49,411 bases of DNA from Actinophytocola xanthii (GTDB taxonomy: Bacteria; Actinomycetota; Actinomycetes; Mycobacteriales; Pseudonocardiaceae): assembly GCF_001921205.1 (NCBI RefSeq), contig NZ_MSIE01000077.1, positions 1 to 49,411 of the forward strand, in the 5' to 3' direction. The position numbers were made by a program, and so were the translations under genes. How positions within the stretch are numbered: position 1 is the first letter of the stretch; each line of letters opens with the position of its first letter. This document shows, piece after piece, positions 31,297 through 42,233 of the stretch. Below the pieces are notes generated by a model. It did not search any database. It saw only the letters and a list, made by a program, of their open reading frames with translations, and was not told the DNA's origin.

Positions 31297-32907
31297 TCAT
31301 GGCTTCCCTTCCTCTTCCGCCTCCGCCGCACCGGTGTCGACGGGGTCGAGCCCGAGCTCCACCGCGTCCTCGACGTTCTCGTCCGGACGCAGCGTGGCGT
31401 AGTGCATGATGCTCTCCTGGGTCGCCTCGCCGGCGTCGAGGATCCTGGTCACCCGGCCCTCGCTCATCACCACCACGCGGTGGGACATCCGCAGGACCTC
31501 GGGCAGCTCCGAGGAGATCATGATGATCGACTTCCCCCGCTCGGCGAGCTCGTTGAGCAGCTGGTAGATCTCCTCCTTGGCACCGACGTCGATGCCCCTG
31601 GTCGGCTCGTCGAAGATCAGGATGTCGCAGTCACGCGCCAGCCACTTCGCGATGACGACCTTCTGCTGGTTCCCCCCGGAGAGGAACTTCGTCGTCTGGT
31701 CCACCGAGGGCGTCTTGATGCGCAGCGAACCGACGTACTCGCTCGCCCTCGCCCGAGCGGCCCGGTCGTGGATGAACCCGGCCGTGGTGAACTTCTCGCG
31801 CAGCGCGCCGAGCGTGACGTTCGCCTTGACGTCCTTGTCGAGCAGCAGGCCGTAGCGCTTGCGGTCCTCGGACAGGTAGCCGATGCCGTGGCGGACCGCA
31901 TCGGCCGGATGCCCGACGCGGATCTGCTCGCCCCGCAGGGTGATCACGCCGGCGTCGACCGGGTCGGCACCGACGATGGCCCGCGCGGTCTCGGTCCGGC
32001 CGGCCCCCATCAGACCCGCGAACCCGAGGATCTCCCCCGCCCGTAGGTCGAACGAGACGCCCTTGAGCAGGGTCCTTGTCGACAGGCCGGTCACCTCGAG
32101 CAGCACCTCGCGGTCGGGCCGGACGCCCCGCGGGCCCGCGCCGTCGGCCAGCATCCGGCCGACCATCATCGCGATGATCTCCCGGGTGCTGGTGGACCCG
32201 ACGTCCACCGTGTCGACGTACTGCCCGTCCCGGATGACCGTCACCCGGTCGGCGATCCGCTTGATCTCCTCCATGCGGTGGGAGATGTAGATGACGCCGG
32301 TCTCCGGCCGGACGAACCGCCGGATCAGGTCGTGCAGGGTCTCGACCTCGACGTCGTTGAGCGCCGCCGTCGGCTCGTCCATGATCAGGACCCGGGGGTC
32401 GTATGACAGCGCCTTGGCGATCTCGACCATCTGCTGGTTCGCCACGGTCAGGTCGCCCACGACGGCGGTCGGGTCGAGCGGCAGGTGCAGTCGTTCGATG
32501 AGCTCCCGCGCCTCGCGGACCAGCCGACGCTCGTCGAGCAGCAGCCGCATCCGCCGCGGCTCGCGGCCGATGAAGATGTTCTGCGCGACGGTGAGGTGCG
32601 GCACCAGGTTGAACTCCTGGTGGATGATGCTGATCCCGAGCTCGGTGGCGTGCTTGGGCCCGGTGATCTCCAGCTGCTCGCCGTCCAGGGAGAACGTGCC
32701 GGTGTCCGGGGTGTAGATGCCGGAGAGCAACTTCATCAGCGTGGACTTGCCCGCGCCGTTCTCGCCGACCAGCGCGAGGACCTCGCCCGCGCGCAGGTCG
32801 AGGCGCATGTCCGACAGCGCCCGCACCCCGGGGAAGGACTTGTTCACCCCGACCACCTCGAGCAGGGGCAGCGAGGCGGTCGGGGGCCTCGTGGTACTGG
32901 TCACCAC
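31297..32907 (-). CDS. Sugar ABC transporter ATP-binding protein (RbsA type)
   Basis: A 536-residue double ATPase. The first domain has Walker A GENGAGKST, a Q-loop (IIHQEFNLVPHLTVAQNIF), the signature region DLTVANQQMVEIAKAL and Walker B VLIMDEPTAAL. The second has the altered AGLMGAGRTE P-loop, LSGGNQQKV and ILIFDEPTRGIDVGAK, as in all CUT2 fused ATPases. The start is GTG 32907 (or the next GTG) after GGAGG. The C-terminal 40 residues are acidic. It energises the adjacent permease. Confidence 0.93.
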   Translation of the reverse strand: MVTSTTRPPTASLPLLEVVGVNKSFPGVRALSDMRLDLRAGEVLALVGENGAGKSTLMKLLSGIYTPDTGTFSLDGEQLEITGPKHATELGISIIHQEFNLVPHLTVAQNIFIGREPRRMRLLLDERRLVREARELIERLHLPLDPTAVVGDLTVANQQMVEIAKALSYDPRVLIMDEPTAALNDVEVETLHDLIRRFVRPETGVIYISHRMEEIKRIADRVTVIRDGQYVDTVDVGSTSTREIIAMMVGRMLADGAGPRGVRPDREVLLEVTGLSTRTLLKGVSFDLRAGEILGFAGLMGAGRTETARAIVGADPVDAGVITLRGEQIRVGHPADAVRHGIGYLSEDRKRYGLLLDKDVKANVTLGALREKFTTAGFIHDRAARARASEYVGSLRIKTPSVDQTTKFLSGGNQQKVVIAKWLARDCDILIFDEPTRGIDVGAKEEIYQLLNELAERGKSIIMISSELPEVLRMSHRVVVMSEGRVTRILDAGEATQESIMHYATLRPDENVEDAVELGLDPVDTGAAEAEEEGKP

Positions 32908-32928
32908 CTCGCCTCCTTCCCGTCGGTC

Positions 32929-34206
32929 TCAGCCATGGGTGTACTCCACAATGGATTCCTCGAGTAGCTGGGCACCCGCGCCGGGCGCCTTCGGGGCACG
33001 GTATCGCCCGCCGGTCACCTCGACCGGGGTGACGAAGTGCTCGTGCAGGTGATCCACGAACTCGATCATCCGGTTCTCGGTCGTGCCGGACACCGCGACG
33101 AAGTCGAACATCGCCAGGTGCTGGACGACCTCGCAGAGCCCCACCCCGCCCGCGTGCGGGCAGACCGGGACGCCGAACTTGGCGGCCAGCAGGAGGATCG
33201 CGAGGTTCTCGTTGACCCCGGCGACCCGGGTCGCGTCGAGCTGGAGCACCTGGAGCGCACCGGCCTGCAGGAACTGCTTGAACATGATCCGGTTGGCTGC
33301 GTGCTCGCCGGTGGCCACCGGCACCGGCGCGACCCCCCGGGCGATCGCGGCGTGCCCGAGGACGTCGTCGGGGCTGGTGGGCTCCTCGATCCAGGCCAGG
33401 TCGAACCGCTCGAGCTCTTTCACCCACCCGATGGCCTCGTCGACCTCCCATCGCTGGTTGGCGTCCACCGCGATCCGGATGTCCGGCCCGCACACCTCCC
33501 TGGCGATGGCCATTCGTCGGATGTCCTCACCGAGGTCGGCACCGACCTTGAGCTTGATCTGACCGAACCCGTCGGCGACGGCCTCCCGGCAGAGCCGGGC
33601 GAGCTTGGCGTCGTCGTACCCGAGCCAGCCCGGCGTGGTGGTGTAGGCGGGGTAGCCCCGCGCCAGCAGCGCCGCCTCCCGTTCGGCCCGGCCGGGCTCC
33701 GCGGCGCGCAGGATCTCCAGCGCCTCCTCGCGGGTCAGCGCGTCGGTGAGGTAGCGGAAGTCGACCAGGTCGACCAACTCCTCGGGGGACATGGCCGCCA
33801 GCAGCTTCCACAGCGGCCGCTCGGCGCGCTTCGCCTTGAGGTCCCACAGGGCGTTGACCACCGCCCCGACCGCCATGTGCATGACGCCCTTCTCGGGGCC
33901 GAGCCAGCGCAGCTGTGAGTCGTGGACCAGCTCCCGCCATACCCCGCCGAGGTCGGCCAGCAGCTCCTCGGCGTCGCGGCCCACGAGGTGGGGTGCGAGC
34001 GCACGGATCGCGGCGACCTGCACGTCGTTGCCGCGGCCGATCGTGAAGACGAACCCGTGGCCCTCGAGCCCGTCGGGTGCGTCGGTTCGGAGGCGGACGT
34101 AGGCCGCCGAGTAGTCGGGGTCGGGGTTCATGGCGTCCGACCCGTCCAACGTCAGTGACGTGGGGAATCGCACGTCACTCGTGTCCAGCGCAACGATGCG
34201 AGTCAC
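32929..34206 (-). CDS. fucD: L-fuconate dehydratase (enolase superfamily)
   Basis: A 425-residue dehydratase that converts L-fuconate to 2-keto-3-deoxy-L-fuconate. From the GTG at 34206 the catalytic and metal residues are Lys218-Leu-Lys220, Asp248 (VDANQRW), Glu274 (WIEEP), Glu301 (TGEHAAN) and His351 (CPHAGG). These agree, from memory, with the numbering of Xanthomonas L-fuconate dehydratase. TPGWLGY is another family block. The GTG start has AGGAG six bases before it; the upstream ATG at 34254 lies inside the promoter. It heads the fucose operon. L-fucose dehydrogenase, lactonase and the later enzymes are not in the window. Confidence 0.92.
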   Translation of the reverse strand: MTRIVALDTSDVRFPTSLTLDGSDAMNPDPDYSAAYVRLRTDAPDGLEGHGFVFTIGRGNDVQVAAIRALAPHLVGRDAEELLADLGGVWRELVHDSQLRWLGPEKGVMHMAVGAVVNALWDLKAKRAERPLWKLLAAMSPEELVDLVDFRYLTDALTREEALEILRAAEPGRAEREAALLARGYPAYTTTPGWLGYDDAKLARLCREAVADGFGQIKLKVGADLGEDIRRMAIAREVCGPDIRIAVDANQRWEVDEAIGWVKELERFDLAWIEEPTSPDDVLGHAAIARGVAPVPVATGEHAANRIMFKQFLQAGALQVLQLDATRVAGVNENLAILLLAAKFGVPVCPHAGGVGLCEVVQHLAMFDFVAVSGTTENRMIEFVDHLHEHFVTPVEVTGGRYRAPKAPGAGAQLLEESIVEYTHG

Positions 34207-34243
34207 GACGCTCTCCTGCTCCGGGGGGCGAGATCTGCTCGGG

Positions 34244-34273
34244 AGGTTAGACATCCGATGTATAGGGAGTCAA
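34244..34273 (-). promoter_or_regulatory. Fucose-operon promoter with palindromic operator in spacer
   Basis: On the minus strand: TTGACT (34273-34268), 18-bp spacer, TAACCT (34249-34244), about 38 bases before the GTG. The spacer holds ACATC-G-GATGT (34251-34261; flanks extend it to TTAnACATCnGATGTnTA). This suits a GntR-type repressor; no such gene is in the operon. Confidence 0.7.
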
Positions 34274-34511
34274 GGCTGCGATCACGGCTCGCCACACACT
34301 GCAACTTACCGTGACCACTCGCCCACGCAAACCGCTCATTCGTCCGATCTCTCGGACCCAAAGCTCAGCGGGAACCTGCGCAACCCCTCCAGCAGCGCCA
34401 CGGCGACCTCGGCGTGAGGACCGCGGGTGCAAGCGCGAACCCGACACTGCCGCCGAGCGCTCGGCTACACCCCCGGACGCCACCGGGGCCAGGTCAGGTG
34501 AGCGGACCGGG
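34274..34511. other. Intergenic stretch with no recognised element
   Basis: With the promoter, the gene-free gap 34207-34511 is 305 bases. Beyond the promoter I see no ORF with coding bias, hairpin or further operator here. Confidence 0.6.
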
Positions 34512-36539
34512 TCAGGGGGTGGCGCGTTCCCAGGTCTGAAGGTAGGTCTCGGCCCCGCGCGCCATGTCCGCGGTGACCTGCTCGCCGTCGGCGCCGGCCG
34601 CGAGGCGCAGGTCCGCCAGCCAGTCGGGGAGCAGGCCGTAGTGGGCCATGCCGTCGACGTTCAGGTCGTAGACCCGTTCGCCGGTGTGCTGCTGGTCCAC
34701 TGTGGAACCGCCGTCGAAGGTCTCGAACGGGTACTCCAGGGGGTGCGCGGCGGCATCCGCGCGCGGCGGGGGTTGGTGGCCGAAGCCGCCGGTGTCGAAC
34801 CCCGCGCCGGTGCCGAACGGGTAGCGGGGGTCGGCGGCGGCGCGGATCGTGCGCCACTCCCGCACGAACTGCGCGGTGCCGTGACCGTACGGGCCGGCCA
34901 CCCCGCCCAGGGACAGGATGCGCGGGTAGAAGCTCGGGTCCAGCCACGAATGGCTCGACACCACGCCGGGATACTCGTTCGCCTCCAACAGGTCCAACGC
35001 CTCGTCCATGGCCTTCACGCTCATGTGGTCGACGTCGATCAGCATGCCCCTGGCCATCATCCCCTCGATCGCGTAGCGACCGAGGTCGGTCAGGCCGTGC
35101 ACGTTGCAGTGCGGGGCACTCGGGTACACCGGCAGCGTCACGCCCGGCGGCAGCAACGCCTGCAGCGGCCCGGCCAGCACGTCGCTCTCCACCGCGATCG
35201 TGTTGTCGCTGGCTGGCCCGGTGCACCGCTGTGCCTCCCAGAACCGGCCGGTGGAGTAGAAGTTCGCCGCGTTCACGACAAAGCCCGAGGTGCCCGCGTC
35301 GAACCGCACGCCGCACAGCGCGTTGTCGAACTTGTGGCAGACGAACATCCGGCGCACGCCCAGGTCGTACAGCTCGTCCAGGCCGGCGTCGATGTCCGCG
35401 CGGTCGCACAGCGGCTGCCCGTCGCGGATCCCGCAGCCGAACGGCTGGGACACCTCCACGCCCAGCACCACCGCGAGCTTGCCCTGCTCGATGACCTCCC
35501 GCGCCTGCGCAGGGTCGGTCACGATCCGGAACCAGCCCCGGCCCGGACCGCCCCACTGGGTGTCGATGAAGTCCTGTAGCTCGTAGATCCGTTGCGCCTG
35601 CAGCCGGACCGAAGCCATGTCCTCGCACGGGTTGCGCTTCAACGGGTAGATCTCGCACAGCGCCGCGTTGTTCACGAACAGGTTCGTGTAGACACGCAAC
35701 CCGCCCCGCCACGCGCGCTCCAGCCACCGGTAGTAGGAGGCCTCGTGGGTCCACGAGTTGTGCTTGGGCCAGTCGCGGAACGTGGGCCAGCCCCGCGTGT
35801 CGTGGGTGAACGTCGGGTAGCCGCCGCCGGCCAGGTTCTCCCACCAGGCACCGAGCCCGTTCGGCTCGTGGTCGGGACAGTCGACCAGCGCGTCGGTGAT
35901 CCCGTACCGGCTCCACGGTTGTCCACAGTGGATCTCGCCGCCGATGAACTCGAACGCGGTCAGGTGGTTGTGCAGGTCGACGACCCCGCGCACCTCGCCG
36001 TCGGGCGTGGTGCCGGTGAACGGGGTGCCCTCGATGTTGAGGTCCGCCTCGGGCGCGTCGGCACATCCCGACGCCGGTTCCGGCGTGAACGGGGTGGCTG
36101 TGGTCCGCAGCGCGAGCGTGGCGAGCAGCGGGTCCACCGCGAGCTGCCGGTTGGTCGACACCGAGGTGATCGTGACCGTGTCGCCGGAGCCCGCGGCGAG
36201 CCGCCAGTCCGTGCTCGGCCCCGCGGCCCTGGCCGAGAGCACGCCGAGCGTGCCGAGCCCGGTGCCGAGGAAGTCCTCGCCGGTCCCGTACAGCAGGTAG
36301 GTCGAGGAACCCGTGCCCTGCAGGCGGAACGGCTGCGTGGGCCCGGCGCCGGTGGCCTGGTACCCGCCGAGCGCGTTGCGCACGACGTACTTCCCGGACG
36401 GCGCGCGCAGGGCGACGCAGGCGCCGTCGAGCGCCGTGACATCGGTCTGTGCGACCGCGACCGGCGCCGGCGCACTCACCACCCCGGCGAGGAGCACCGC
36501 CGAGACCACACCCAGAACCCGCGCGCGGTAGGACGTCAC
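34512..36539 (-). CDS. Secreted M19-type dipeptidase-like metallohydrolase
   Basis: A 675-residue exported protein. A signal peptide (residues about 5-32, ending near VAVAQ) is followed by a beta-trefoil, fascin-like domain (about 40-160). The large hydrolase domain follows, with metal-site motifs DLHNHL, MLIDVDHMS and VVSSHSW resembling renal-dipeptidase family M19. Several cysteines suggest disulfides. The start is GTG 36539 with a purine-rich GAGGGTGG site; the long upstream open frame belongs to antisense of the next gene. The substrate is unknown (a D-amino-acid or peptidoglycan dipeptide is a guess). Confidence 0.75.
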   Translation of the reverse strand: MTSYRARVLGVVSAVLLAGVVSAPAPVAVAQTDVTALDGACVALRAPSGKYVVRNALGGYQATGAGPTQPFRLQGTGSSTYLLYGTGEDFLGTGLGTLGVLSARAAGPSTDWRLAAGSGDTVTITSVSTNRQLAVDPLLATLALRTTATPFTPEPASGCADAPEADLNIEGTPFTGTTPDGEVRGVVDLHNHLTAFEFIGGEIHCGQPWSRYGITDALVDCPDHEPNGLGAWWENLAGGGYPTFTHDTRGWPTFRDWPKHNSWTHEASYYRWLERAWRGGLRVYTNLFVNNAALCEIYPLKRNPCEDMASVRLQAQRIYELQDFIDTQWGGPGRGWFRIVTDPAQAREVIEQGKLAVVLGVEVSQPFGCGIRDGQPLCDRADIDAGLDELYDLGVRRMFVCHKFDNALCGVRFDAGTSGFVVNAANFYSTGRFWEAQRCTGPASDNTIAVESDVLAGPLQALLPPGVTLPVYPSAPHCNVHGLTDLGRYAIEGMMARGMLIDVDHMSVKAMDEALDLLEANEYPGVVSSHSWLDPSFYPRILSLGGVAGPYGHGTAQFVREWRTIRAAADPRYPFGTGAGFDTGGFGHQPPPRADAAAHPLEYPFETFDGGSTVDQQHTGERVYDLNVDGMAHYGLLPDWLADLRLAAGADGEQVTADMARGAETYLQTWERATP

Positions 36540-36582
36540 CGATCCACCCTCACCCGGGACTGGGACCGAGTCAATCGGCTGA

Positions 36583-37401
36583 TCAGCGGCGATTGGCGTG
36601 CGCCAGGAGGATGTCGCGGCTGTGGGCGAACGCGTCCGGCGTGAGCCCGGCCAGGCGGTCGCGGACCGCCTCGAGGAACACCTCGCGCGCCGCCCCCGGC
36701 ATTCGGGACAGCCTGCGCGAGGTGACGCCGAGCGTCCGGCGGTGCCCGACGAACTCCTCCAGATCCGGATGGTAGGACCACGGCACGCGCAGGACCCGGA
36801 TCTCGCCGAACCCCGAGCCGCCGAGCAGGGTGGACAGCTTGTCCTCGCTGTCGACCACCGCGTGCCGGCTGAACAGCGAGGAATCCGAGGGCGCGCCGTG
36901 CCGGTCCAGCTCCTCGTTCCAGATCTCCAGCGCCGGCACCGGGGTCTCAGGGCCCCACACGGCGACGCCGAGCGCGCCGCCCTGGCGCAGCACCCGATGT
37001 GCCTCACGCACCCCCGCCGCCGGCTCGGGCAGGTGGAAGAGCATGAACGCCTGCACGACGACGTCGAACGCCCCGCCGGCGAACGGCAGCCGCGCCGCGT
37101 CGGCGACCAGGCGCGGGAAAGCGGCCGGGGCGCGGCGCACCATCCCCGCGGCGCGGTCGGCCGCGACCACGAGCGCCTCGGGCGCGTGCCGGCGCAACGC
37201 CGGCAGCAAGGTGCCGACCCCCGAGCCCAGGTCGAGCACGGCGCCGGCCCGCGTCAGCGGCAACTCCTCGAGCAACCGCAGGCTCGCCGGGTTCAGCAAC
37301 CCCGCCCACCGCCGCTCGTAGTCCCCGGCGGAGCCGGAGTAGTGCTCGGCGAGCGCGCGGACGGCACCGTCGCCGGCCGGCGGGCTCTCCGGCTTCCCCA
37401 C
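36583..37401 (-). CDS. SAM-dependent methyltransferase (class I, type 11)
   Basis: A 272-residue methyltransferase with motif [16 protein letters not shown] (about residue 55), an acidic post-I region, [15 protein letters not shown] and [28 protein letters not shown]. The GTG start at 37401 lies three bases after the parC stop. No substrate can be assigned. Confidence 0.85.
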   Translation of the reverse strand: MGKPESPPAGDGAVRALAEHYSGSAGDYERRWAGLLNPASLRLLEELPLTRAGAVLDLGSGVGTLLPALRRHAPEALVVAADRAAGMVRRAPAAFPRLVADAARLPFAGGAFDVVVQAFMLFHLPEPAAGVREAHRVLRQGGALGVAVWGPETPVPALEIWNEELDRHGAPSDSSLFSRHAVVDSEDKLSTLLGGSGFGEIRVLRVPWSYHPDLEEFVGHRRTLGVTSRRLSRMPGAAREVFLEAVRDRLAGLTPDAFAHSRDILLAHANRR

Positions 37402-37404
37402 GTG

Positions 37405-39891
37405 TCAGCTCCGCTCGACCAGCCGCCCGACCACGTCCGGACCGGGGTGCGCGGTGCCCGAGCCGTCGCGGCGCGGATCGGGCTCGGGCAGCTCGACCGA
37501 CGAGCCGTTGCGGGCCATCCCGGCCGGGCGCGGACCGACCCAGGCCAGCATCAGCCTGGTCTCGCCCTTGAGGAACCGGTGGGTCCGCACGCCGCCGGTC
37601 GCCCTGCCCTTGGCCGGGTACTTCGCGAACGGGGTGACCTTGACGCTCTGCCCGGTGGCGGTGACCACCATCGGCTCGCCGTGCTCGTCGTCGTCGGTCC
37701 GCACCGCGCCGAAGAACACGGCCTGCTCGCCGGGGGCGAGGTTGACCCCGGTCATGCCGCCGCCCTTGAGGCCCTGCGGGCGAACGAGCGAGGCGGGGTA
37801 GCGCAGCAGCGAGGAGTCCGAGGACAGGAACACGCAGGTCTCGGTGCCGTCGGTGAGCCAGGTCGCGCCGATGACCTCGTCGTCGCCCTTGAGGCCGATG
37901 ACCTCGAACTCGTCGGAGCGCACCGGCCAGTCGGGCGAGCAGACCTTCACCATGCCCGAGCGGGTGCCCAGGGCGAGCCCGGGCGAGCCCTCGGCCCGCT
38001 CGCCGAGCGGGGCGATGCCGACCACCCGCTCACCTTTCTCCAGCGGTACCAGCTCGCTGGCCGCCATGCCGCCGCCGAGCGAGACCGTGCCGGCGTGCTC
38101 GGGCAGCACCGGCAGCGGGAGCACGTCAGTCTTGAACGCCCGGCCGCGGCTGGTGACCACGAGGATCTGCCCGCGGGCCGTGGTGTGCACCAGCGCCGCC
38201 ACCGCGTCGTGCCTGGCGCGTCCGCTGCGCCGGCGCGCCTCGGTCGCCTCCTCGGACTCCGCGGCCGTCCTGGCCACCAGGCCGGTGGCCGACAGCAGCA
38301 CCTGGCAGGGGTCGTCGGCCACCTCGAGCGGGCCGGCCGGCTTGGAGGCGGCGAGCACCTCCTTGAGGTCGCCGTCGATCAGCGCGGTCCTGCGCTCGAC
38401 GGCGAGGTCCTTGGCGACCTTGGCGAGCTCGGTGGAGACGAGCTTGCGCAGCACGGACTCGTCGTCGAGGATCTTGGAGAGCTCGGCGATCTCGGCCCGC
38501 AGCCGCTCCTGCTCCTCCTCCAGCTCGATCCGGTCGTACTTGGTGAGCCGGCGCAGCGGGGTGTCGAGGATGTAGGTGGCCTGGATCTCGGAGAGCTTGA
38601 ACCGCTTCATCAGGCCTTCCTTGGCCTCGGCGGCGTTCTCGCTGTTGCGGATCAGCCGGATCACCTTGTCGATGTCCAGCAGGGCGATCAGCAGACCCTC
38701 GACCAGGTGCAGCCGCTCCTCGCGCTTGCGCCGGCGGAAGCGGGTGCGGCGGGTGACGACCTCGTAGCGGTGGCGGAGGAAGACCTCGAGCAGGGCCTTG
38801 AGCCCCAGGGTCTGCGGCTGCCCGTCGACCAGGACGAGGTTGTTGATGCCGAAGGACTGCTCCATGGGCGTCAGCCGGTAGAGATCGGCCAGCAGCGCCT
38901 GCGGGTTGACCCCGACCTTGCACTCGATGACCAGACGGGTGCCGTTCTCACCGTCGGTGAGGTCCTTGACGTCGGCGATCCCGGTGAGGCGCTTGGACTT
39001 GGTCACCTCGTCGGTGATCTTCTCGATGATCTTCTCCGGGCCGACCGCGTAGGGCAGCTCGACGACCGTGATGGCCTGCCTCCCCCGGCTCCCCTCCAGC
39101 GGGCCGATCTCGACCTTGGCCCGCATGCGGACGACGCCGCGACCGGTCTCGTAGGCGCGGCGGACCTCGTCGAGGCCGAGCAGCATGCCCCCGGTCGGCA
39201 GGTCGGGCCCCGGGACGAACTCCATCAGCTTGTCGAGTGTCGCGTTGGGATGGTTGATCAGCCACCGCGCGGCCCCGATGACCTCACCGAGGTTGTGCGG
39301 GATCATGTTGGTCGCCATGCCCACGGCGATCCCGGAGGTTCCGTTCACCAGCAGGTTCGGGAAGGCCGCCGGGAGTACGACCGGCTCGGCCAGCGACCCG
39401 TCGTAGTTCGGCCGGAAGTCGACGGTCTCCTCGCCCAGCTCCCCCACCAGCAACATCGCCTCGGGCGAAAGCCTCGACTCGGTGTACCTGCTGGCCGCCG
39501 GGCCGTCGTCCGGGGAGCCGAAATTGCCATGCCCGTCGATGAGCGGGGCGTTCATCGAGAAGTCCTGGGCCAGCCGGACCATGGCGTCGTAGATCGCCAT
39601 GTCGCCGTGGGGGTGGTAGCGGCCCATGACGTCGCCGACCACGCGGGAGGACTTCACGTAGGCGTGGGTGGGCCGGTAGCCGTTCTCGTGCATCGAGTAG
39701 AGGATGCGGCGGTGTACGGGCTTGAGGCCGTCCCGGGCGTCGGGGAGGGCGCGGGAGTGGATGACCGAGTAGGCGTACTCCAGATAGGAGTCCTCGATCT
39801 CGGTCTTCAGTGAGTTGTCGAAGACCTGCGCGCCCGCCCGGTCGAACGCGGCGGGGTCGACCCGGGTCGTGCGGGCCTTGCGGCGTGCCAT
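37405..39891 (-). CDS. parC: DNA topoisomerase IV subunit A (ParC-like)
   Basis: An 828-residue type IIA topoisomerase subunit. The catalytic Tyr136 lies in SRYTESRLS. The winged-helix region has [14 protein letters not shown], where the serine usual for quinolone binding is Met98. A coiled-coil tower follows ([20 protein letters not shown]). The C-terminal beta-pinwheel has only a degenerate GyrA box ([13 protein letters not shown]), which favours topoisomerase IV over gyrase. It resolves linked chromosomes. It is 28 bases downstream of parE. Confidence 0.9.
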   Translation of the reverse strand: MARRKARTTRVDPAAFDRAGAQVFDNSLKTEIEDSYLEYAYSVIHSRALPDARDGLKPVHRRILYSMHENGYRPTHAYVKSSRVVGDVMGRYHPHGDMAIYDAMVRLAQDFSMNAPLIDGHGNFGSPDDGPAASRYTESRLSPEAMLLVGELGEETVDFRPNYDGSLAEPVVLPAAFPNLLVNGTSGIAVGMATNMIPHNLGEVIGAARWLINHPNATLDKLMEFVPGPDLPTGGMLLGLDEVRRAYETGRGVVRMRAKVEIGPLEGSRGRQAITVVELPYAVGPEKIIEKITDEVTKSKRLTGIADVKDLTDGENGTRLVIECKVGVNPQALLADLYRLTPMEQSFGINNLVLVDGQPQTLGLKALLEVFLRHRYEVVTRRTRFRRRKREERLHLVEGLLIALLDIDKVIRLIRNSENAAEAKEGLMKRFKLSEIQATYILDTPLRRLTKYDRIELEEEQERLRAEIAELSKILDDESVLRKLVSTELAKVAKDLAVERRTALIDGDLKEVLAASKPAGPLEVADDPCQVLLSATGLVARTAAESEEATEARRRSGRARHDAVAALVHTTARGQILVVTSRGRAFKTDVLPLPVLPEHAGTVSLGGGMAASELVPLEKGERVVGIAPLGERAEGSPGLALGTRSGMVKVCSPDWPVRSDEFEVIGLKGDDEVIGATWLTDGTETCVFLSSDSSLLRYPASLVRPQGLKGGGMTGVNLAPGEQAVFFGAVRTDDDEHGEPMVVTATGQSVKVTPFAKYPAKGRATGGVRTHRFLKGETRLMLAWVGPRPAGMARNGSSVELPEPDPRRDGSGTAHPGPDVVGRLVERS

Positions 39892-39919
39892 TCTCGATCC
39901 TGCCCTGTCGTCGCTGTGC

Positions 39920-41971
39920 TCAGATGTCGATCGCGGACTGGTCCACGCGGGCCGAGGACTCCACCAGCCAGGCCCGCCGGGGTTCGACCTTCTCCCCCAT
40001 CAGCAACTCCAACGCCGCCTCCGCGGCCTCGGCGTCGTCGAGGGTGATCCGGCGTACCGATCTGGTCGCCGGGTTCATCGTGGTGTCCCACAGCTCGTCG
40101 GCGTCCATCTCGCCGAGCCCCTTGAACCGGGGCACCGGCGTGACGATCTGCTTGCCGGCCTTCTCCAGCTCGGCGAGCTTGGTCTCCATCTCGCGCTGGG
40201 TGAAGGTGAAGTAGGTCTGCGGGTTCTTGCCCTTGGTGGTGATCTTGTGCAGCGGCGGCATGGCGGCGAACAGCCGGCCGTCCTCGATCACCGGCCGCAT
40301 GTAGCGGGCGAACAGGGTAATCAGCAGCGTACGGATGTGCGAACCGTCCACATCGGCGTCGGCCATCAGGATCACCCGGCCGTAGCGCATGGCCGGCAGG
40401 TCGAACGTGCGTCCGCTTCCCGCGCCGAGCACCTGGACGATCGAGGCGATCTCCGCGTTGCGCAGGGTGTCGGCGAGGCTCGCCTTCTGCACGTTGAGGA
40501 TCTTGCCGCGCAGCGGGAGCAGGGCCTGGTACTCCGACACCCTGGCGTGCCGGGCGCTGCCCAGTGCGCTGTCGCCCTCGACGAGGAACAGCTCGCTGCG
40601 GGAGATGCCGGTGGCACGGCAGTCGACGAGCTTGGCCGGCATGGCGGCGCCCTCGAGCGCGGTCTTGCGCCGGGCCGCGTCCTTCTGCTGCTTCTGGGCG
40701 AGCCGCACCCGGGACGCGTCGACGATCTTCTGCAGGACCGTCTTGGCCTCGGTCTTGGTCTTGCGGTTCTCGGTCCAGGCCTTGATCTGCTGCTCGACGA
40801 TGCCCTGCAGCACCCGGGTGATGCCGGCGGTGGACAGCTCGTCCTTGGTCTGCGAGGTGAACTGCGGCTCCGGCAGCCGGACGTGCACGACCGCGGTCAT
40901 GCCCTCCTGGACGTCCTCCAGCGTCGGCGGGTCCTCCTTGGGCTTGAGCATCCCGCGGGTGCGCCCGATGGCGTCCTGCACGGCCTTGAGCACCGCGCGG
41001 TCGAACCCGCGGCGATGGGTCCCGCCGTGCACGTTCCGGATGGTGTTGGTGAAGCACTCGACGGTGCGCTCGTAGCCCGTGCCCCAGCGCAGCGCGACCT
41101 CCACCTCCGCCCGACGCTCTACTTTGGACTGCATGACGCCGTTCTCGTCGGCGGCGTTCTCCCGGTAGGTGCCCTCACCGGTGATCATCAGGGTGCCGGA
41201 GACCGCCTTCTCGTCCGACGGCGCGAGGAAGTCCACCATGTCGGCGAGGCCGTTGGGGTAGGAGAACGTCTCCTCCCCGATGGCACCGTCGGTGGCGTTG
41301 CGCAGCACGTAGGTCACGCCGGGCACCAGGAAGGCGGTGTTGCGCAGCTTGGCCCGCACGGCCTCGACGTCGAGCGCGGCGCCGTTCTCGAAGTAGCGGG
41401 CGTCGTACCAGTAGCGGGTGGACGTGCCGGTGGCCTCGCCCCGCTTCATCTTCCGGACCACCTGGAGGCCGGAGCGCTTGGTGAACTTGGCCTTGGGGCC
41501 GGGACCGTCGAACTCGCCGGGCACGCCCCGGGCGAACGACATCTGGTGGACCTTGCCCTCGCGCTTGACCGTGACGTCGAACCGGTGGGACAGCGCGTTG
41601 ACCGCGGAGGCGCCGACGCCGTGCAGGCCGCCGGAGGTCTTGTAGCCGGAGCCGCCGAACTTGCCGCCGGCGTGCAGCCTGGTCAGCACGAGCTCGACGC
41701 CGGAGAGCTTGGACTTGGCGTGGACGCCAGTGGGGATGCCGCGGCCGTCGTCGTCGACCTGGACGCTGCCGTCGGCGTGCAGGGTCACCACGACCTTGGT
41801 GGCGTGGCCGGCGACGCCCTCGTCGGTCGAGTTGTCGACGATCTCGTTGAAGAGGTGGTTGATGCCGCGGCTGTCGGTGGACCCGATGTACATGCCCGGC
41901 CGCTTGCGCACCGCCTCGAGTCCCTCGAGATGCGTCAGATCGTCGGCCCCGTACACCGTCTCCGCAGTCAC
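39920..41971 (-). CDS. parE: DNA topoisomerase IV subunit B (ParE-like)
   Basis: A 683-residue GHKL ATPase subunit. The N-terminal domain has [21 protein letters not shown] and [15 protein letters not shown]. The Toprim domain has [12 protein letters not shown] and [15 protein letters not shown], followed by the C-terminal [17 protein letters not shown]. The GTG start at 41971 has AGGAG seven bases upstream. It pairs with the adjacent parC. It is a standard chromosomal gene, not an antibiotic-cluster resistance copy as far as sequence shows. Confidence 0.92.
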   Translation of the reverse strand: MTAETVYGADDLTHLEGLEAVRKRPGMYIGSTDSRGINHLFNEIVDNSTDEGVAGHATKVVVTLHADGSVQVDDDGRGIPTGVHAKSKLSGVELVLTRLHAGGKFGGSGYKTSGGLHGVGASAVNALSHRFDVTVKREGKVHQMSFARGVPGEFDGPGPKAKFTKRSGLQVVRKMKRGEATGTSTRYWYDARYFENGAALDVEAVRAKLRNTAFLVPGVTYVLRNATDGAIGEETFSYPNGLADMVDFLAPSDEKAVSGTLMITGEGTYRENAADENGVMQSKVERRAEVEVALRWGTGYERTVECFTNTIRNVHGGTHRRGFDRAVLKAVQDAIGRTRGMLKPKEDPPTLEDVQEGMTAVVHVRLPEPQFTSQTKDELSTAGITRVLQGIVEQQIKAWTENRKTKTEAKTVLQKIVDASRVRLAQKQQKDAARRKTALEGAAMPAKLVDCRATGISRSELFLVEGDSALGSARHARVSEYQALLPLRGKILNVQKASLADTLRNAEIASIVQVLGAGSGRTFDLPAMRYGRVILMADADVDGSHIRTLLITLFARYMRPVIEDGRLFAAMPPLHKITTKGKNPQTYFTFTQREMETKLAELEKAGKQIVTPVPRFKGLGEMDADELWDTTMNPATRSVRRITLDDAEAAEAALELLMGEKVEPRRAWLVESSARVDQSAIDI

Positions 41972-42233
41972 CGTCAGCTCCTGTGTCCCTCGCCACGCCC
42001 TGCTCCGGCCACCCACCGGCGGCGCGGCACCACCGTAGACGAGGGTATCGGCACGGCCCGACAATCCCGTGCATTCGCCGGGGCCGGTCCGCGGGTTCGG
42101 CCACGGCCTCCGAGTTGACCTGCGCTTTCGCCTCGGTATCTCCACGATAGGCCCTGCTCGGCGCGCGCGCCGGCCGCGGTCACGCTGGGTGAGGCCGACC
42201 GGTCCTGTTCGGACCTTTCCCTGGCGGGCGATC
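41972..42233. other. Intergenic region upstream of parE
   Basis: This 262-base gap is presumably the parE promoter region. The one promoter-like pair I find (TTGACC 42115, TATCTC 42137) points away from parE, so the true promoter is not assigned. Confidence 0.4.

Noticed and set aside
34207-34254. Longer L-fuconate dehydratase start at ATG 34254
   Set aside because: It overlaps the -10 box; starting at GTG 34206 puts the active-site residues at the known positions.
35919-35927. Perfect actinobacterial DnaA box TTGTCCACA
   Set aside because: A single site inside the dipeptidase gene, with no cluster of boxes, AT-rich unwinding region or dnaA/dnaN neighbours.
36598-39813. Long plus-strand open frame opposite the methyltransferase and parC
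   Set aside because: A GC-bias shadow spanning two real genes.
37405-41971. ParC/ParE as enediyne self-resistance genes
   Set aside because: They lie 12 kb beyond the cluster terminator, after a sugar operon, and look like the standard chromosomal topoisomerase IV pair.
42115-42142. TTGACC-N16-TATCTC promoter-like pair
   Set aside because: It points to the plus strand, where no gene follows; probably chance.
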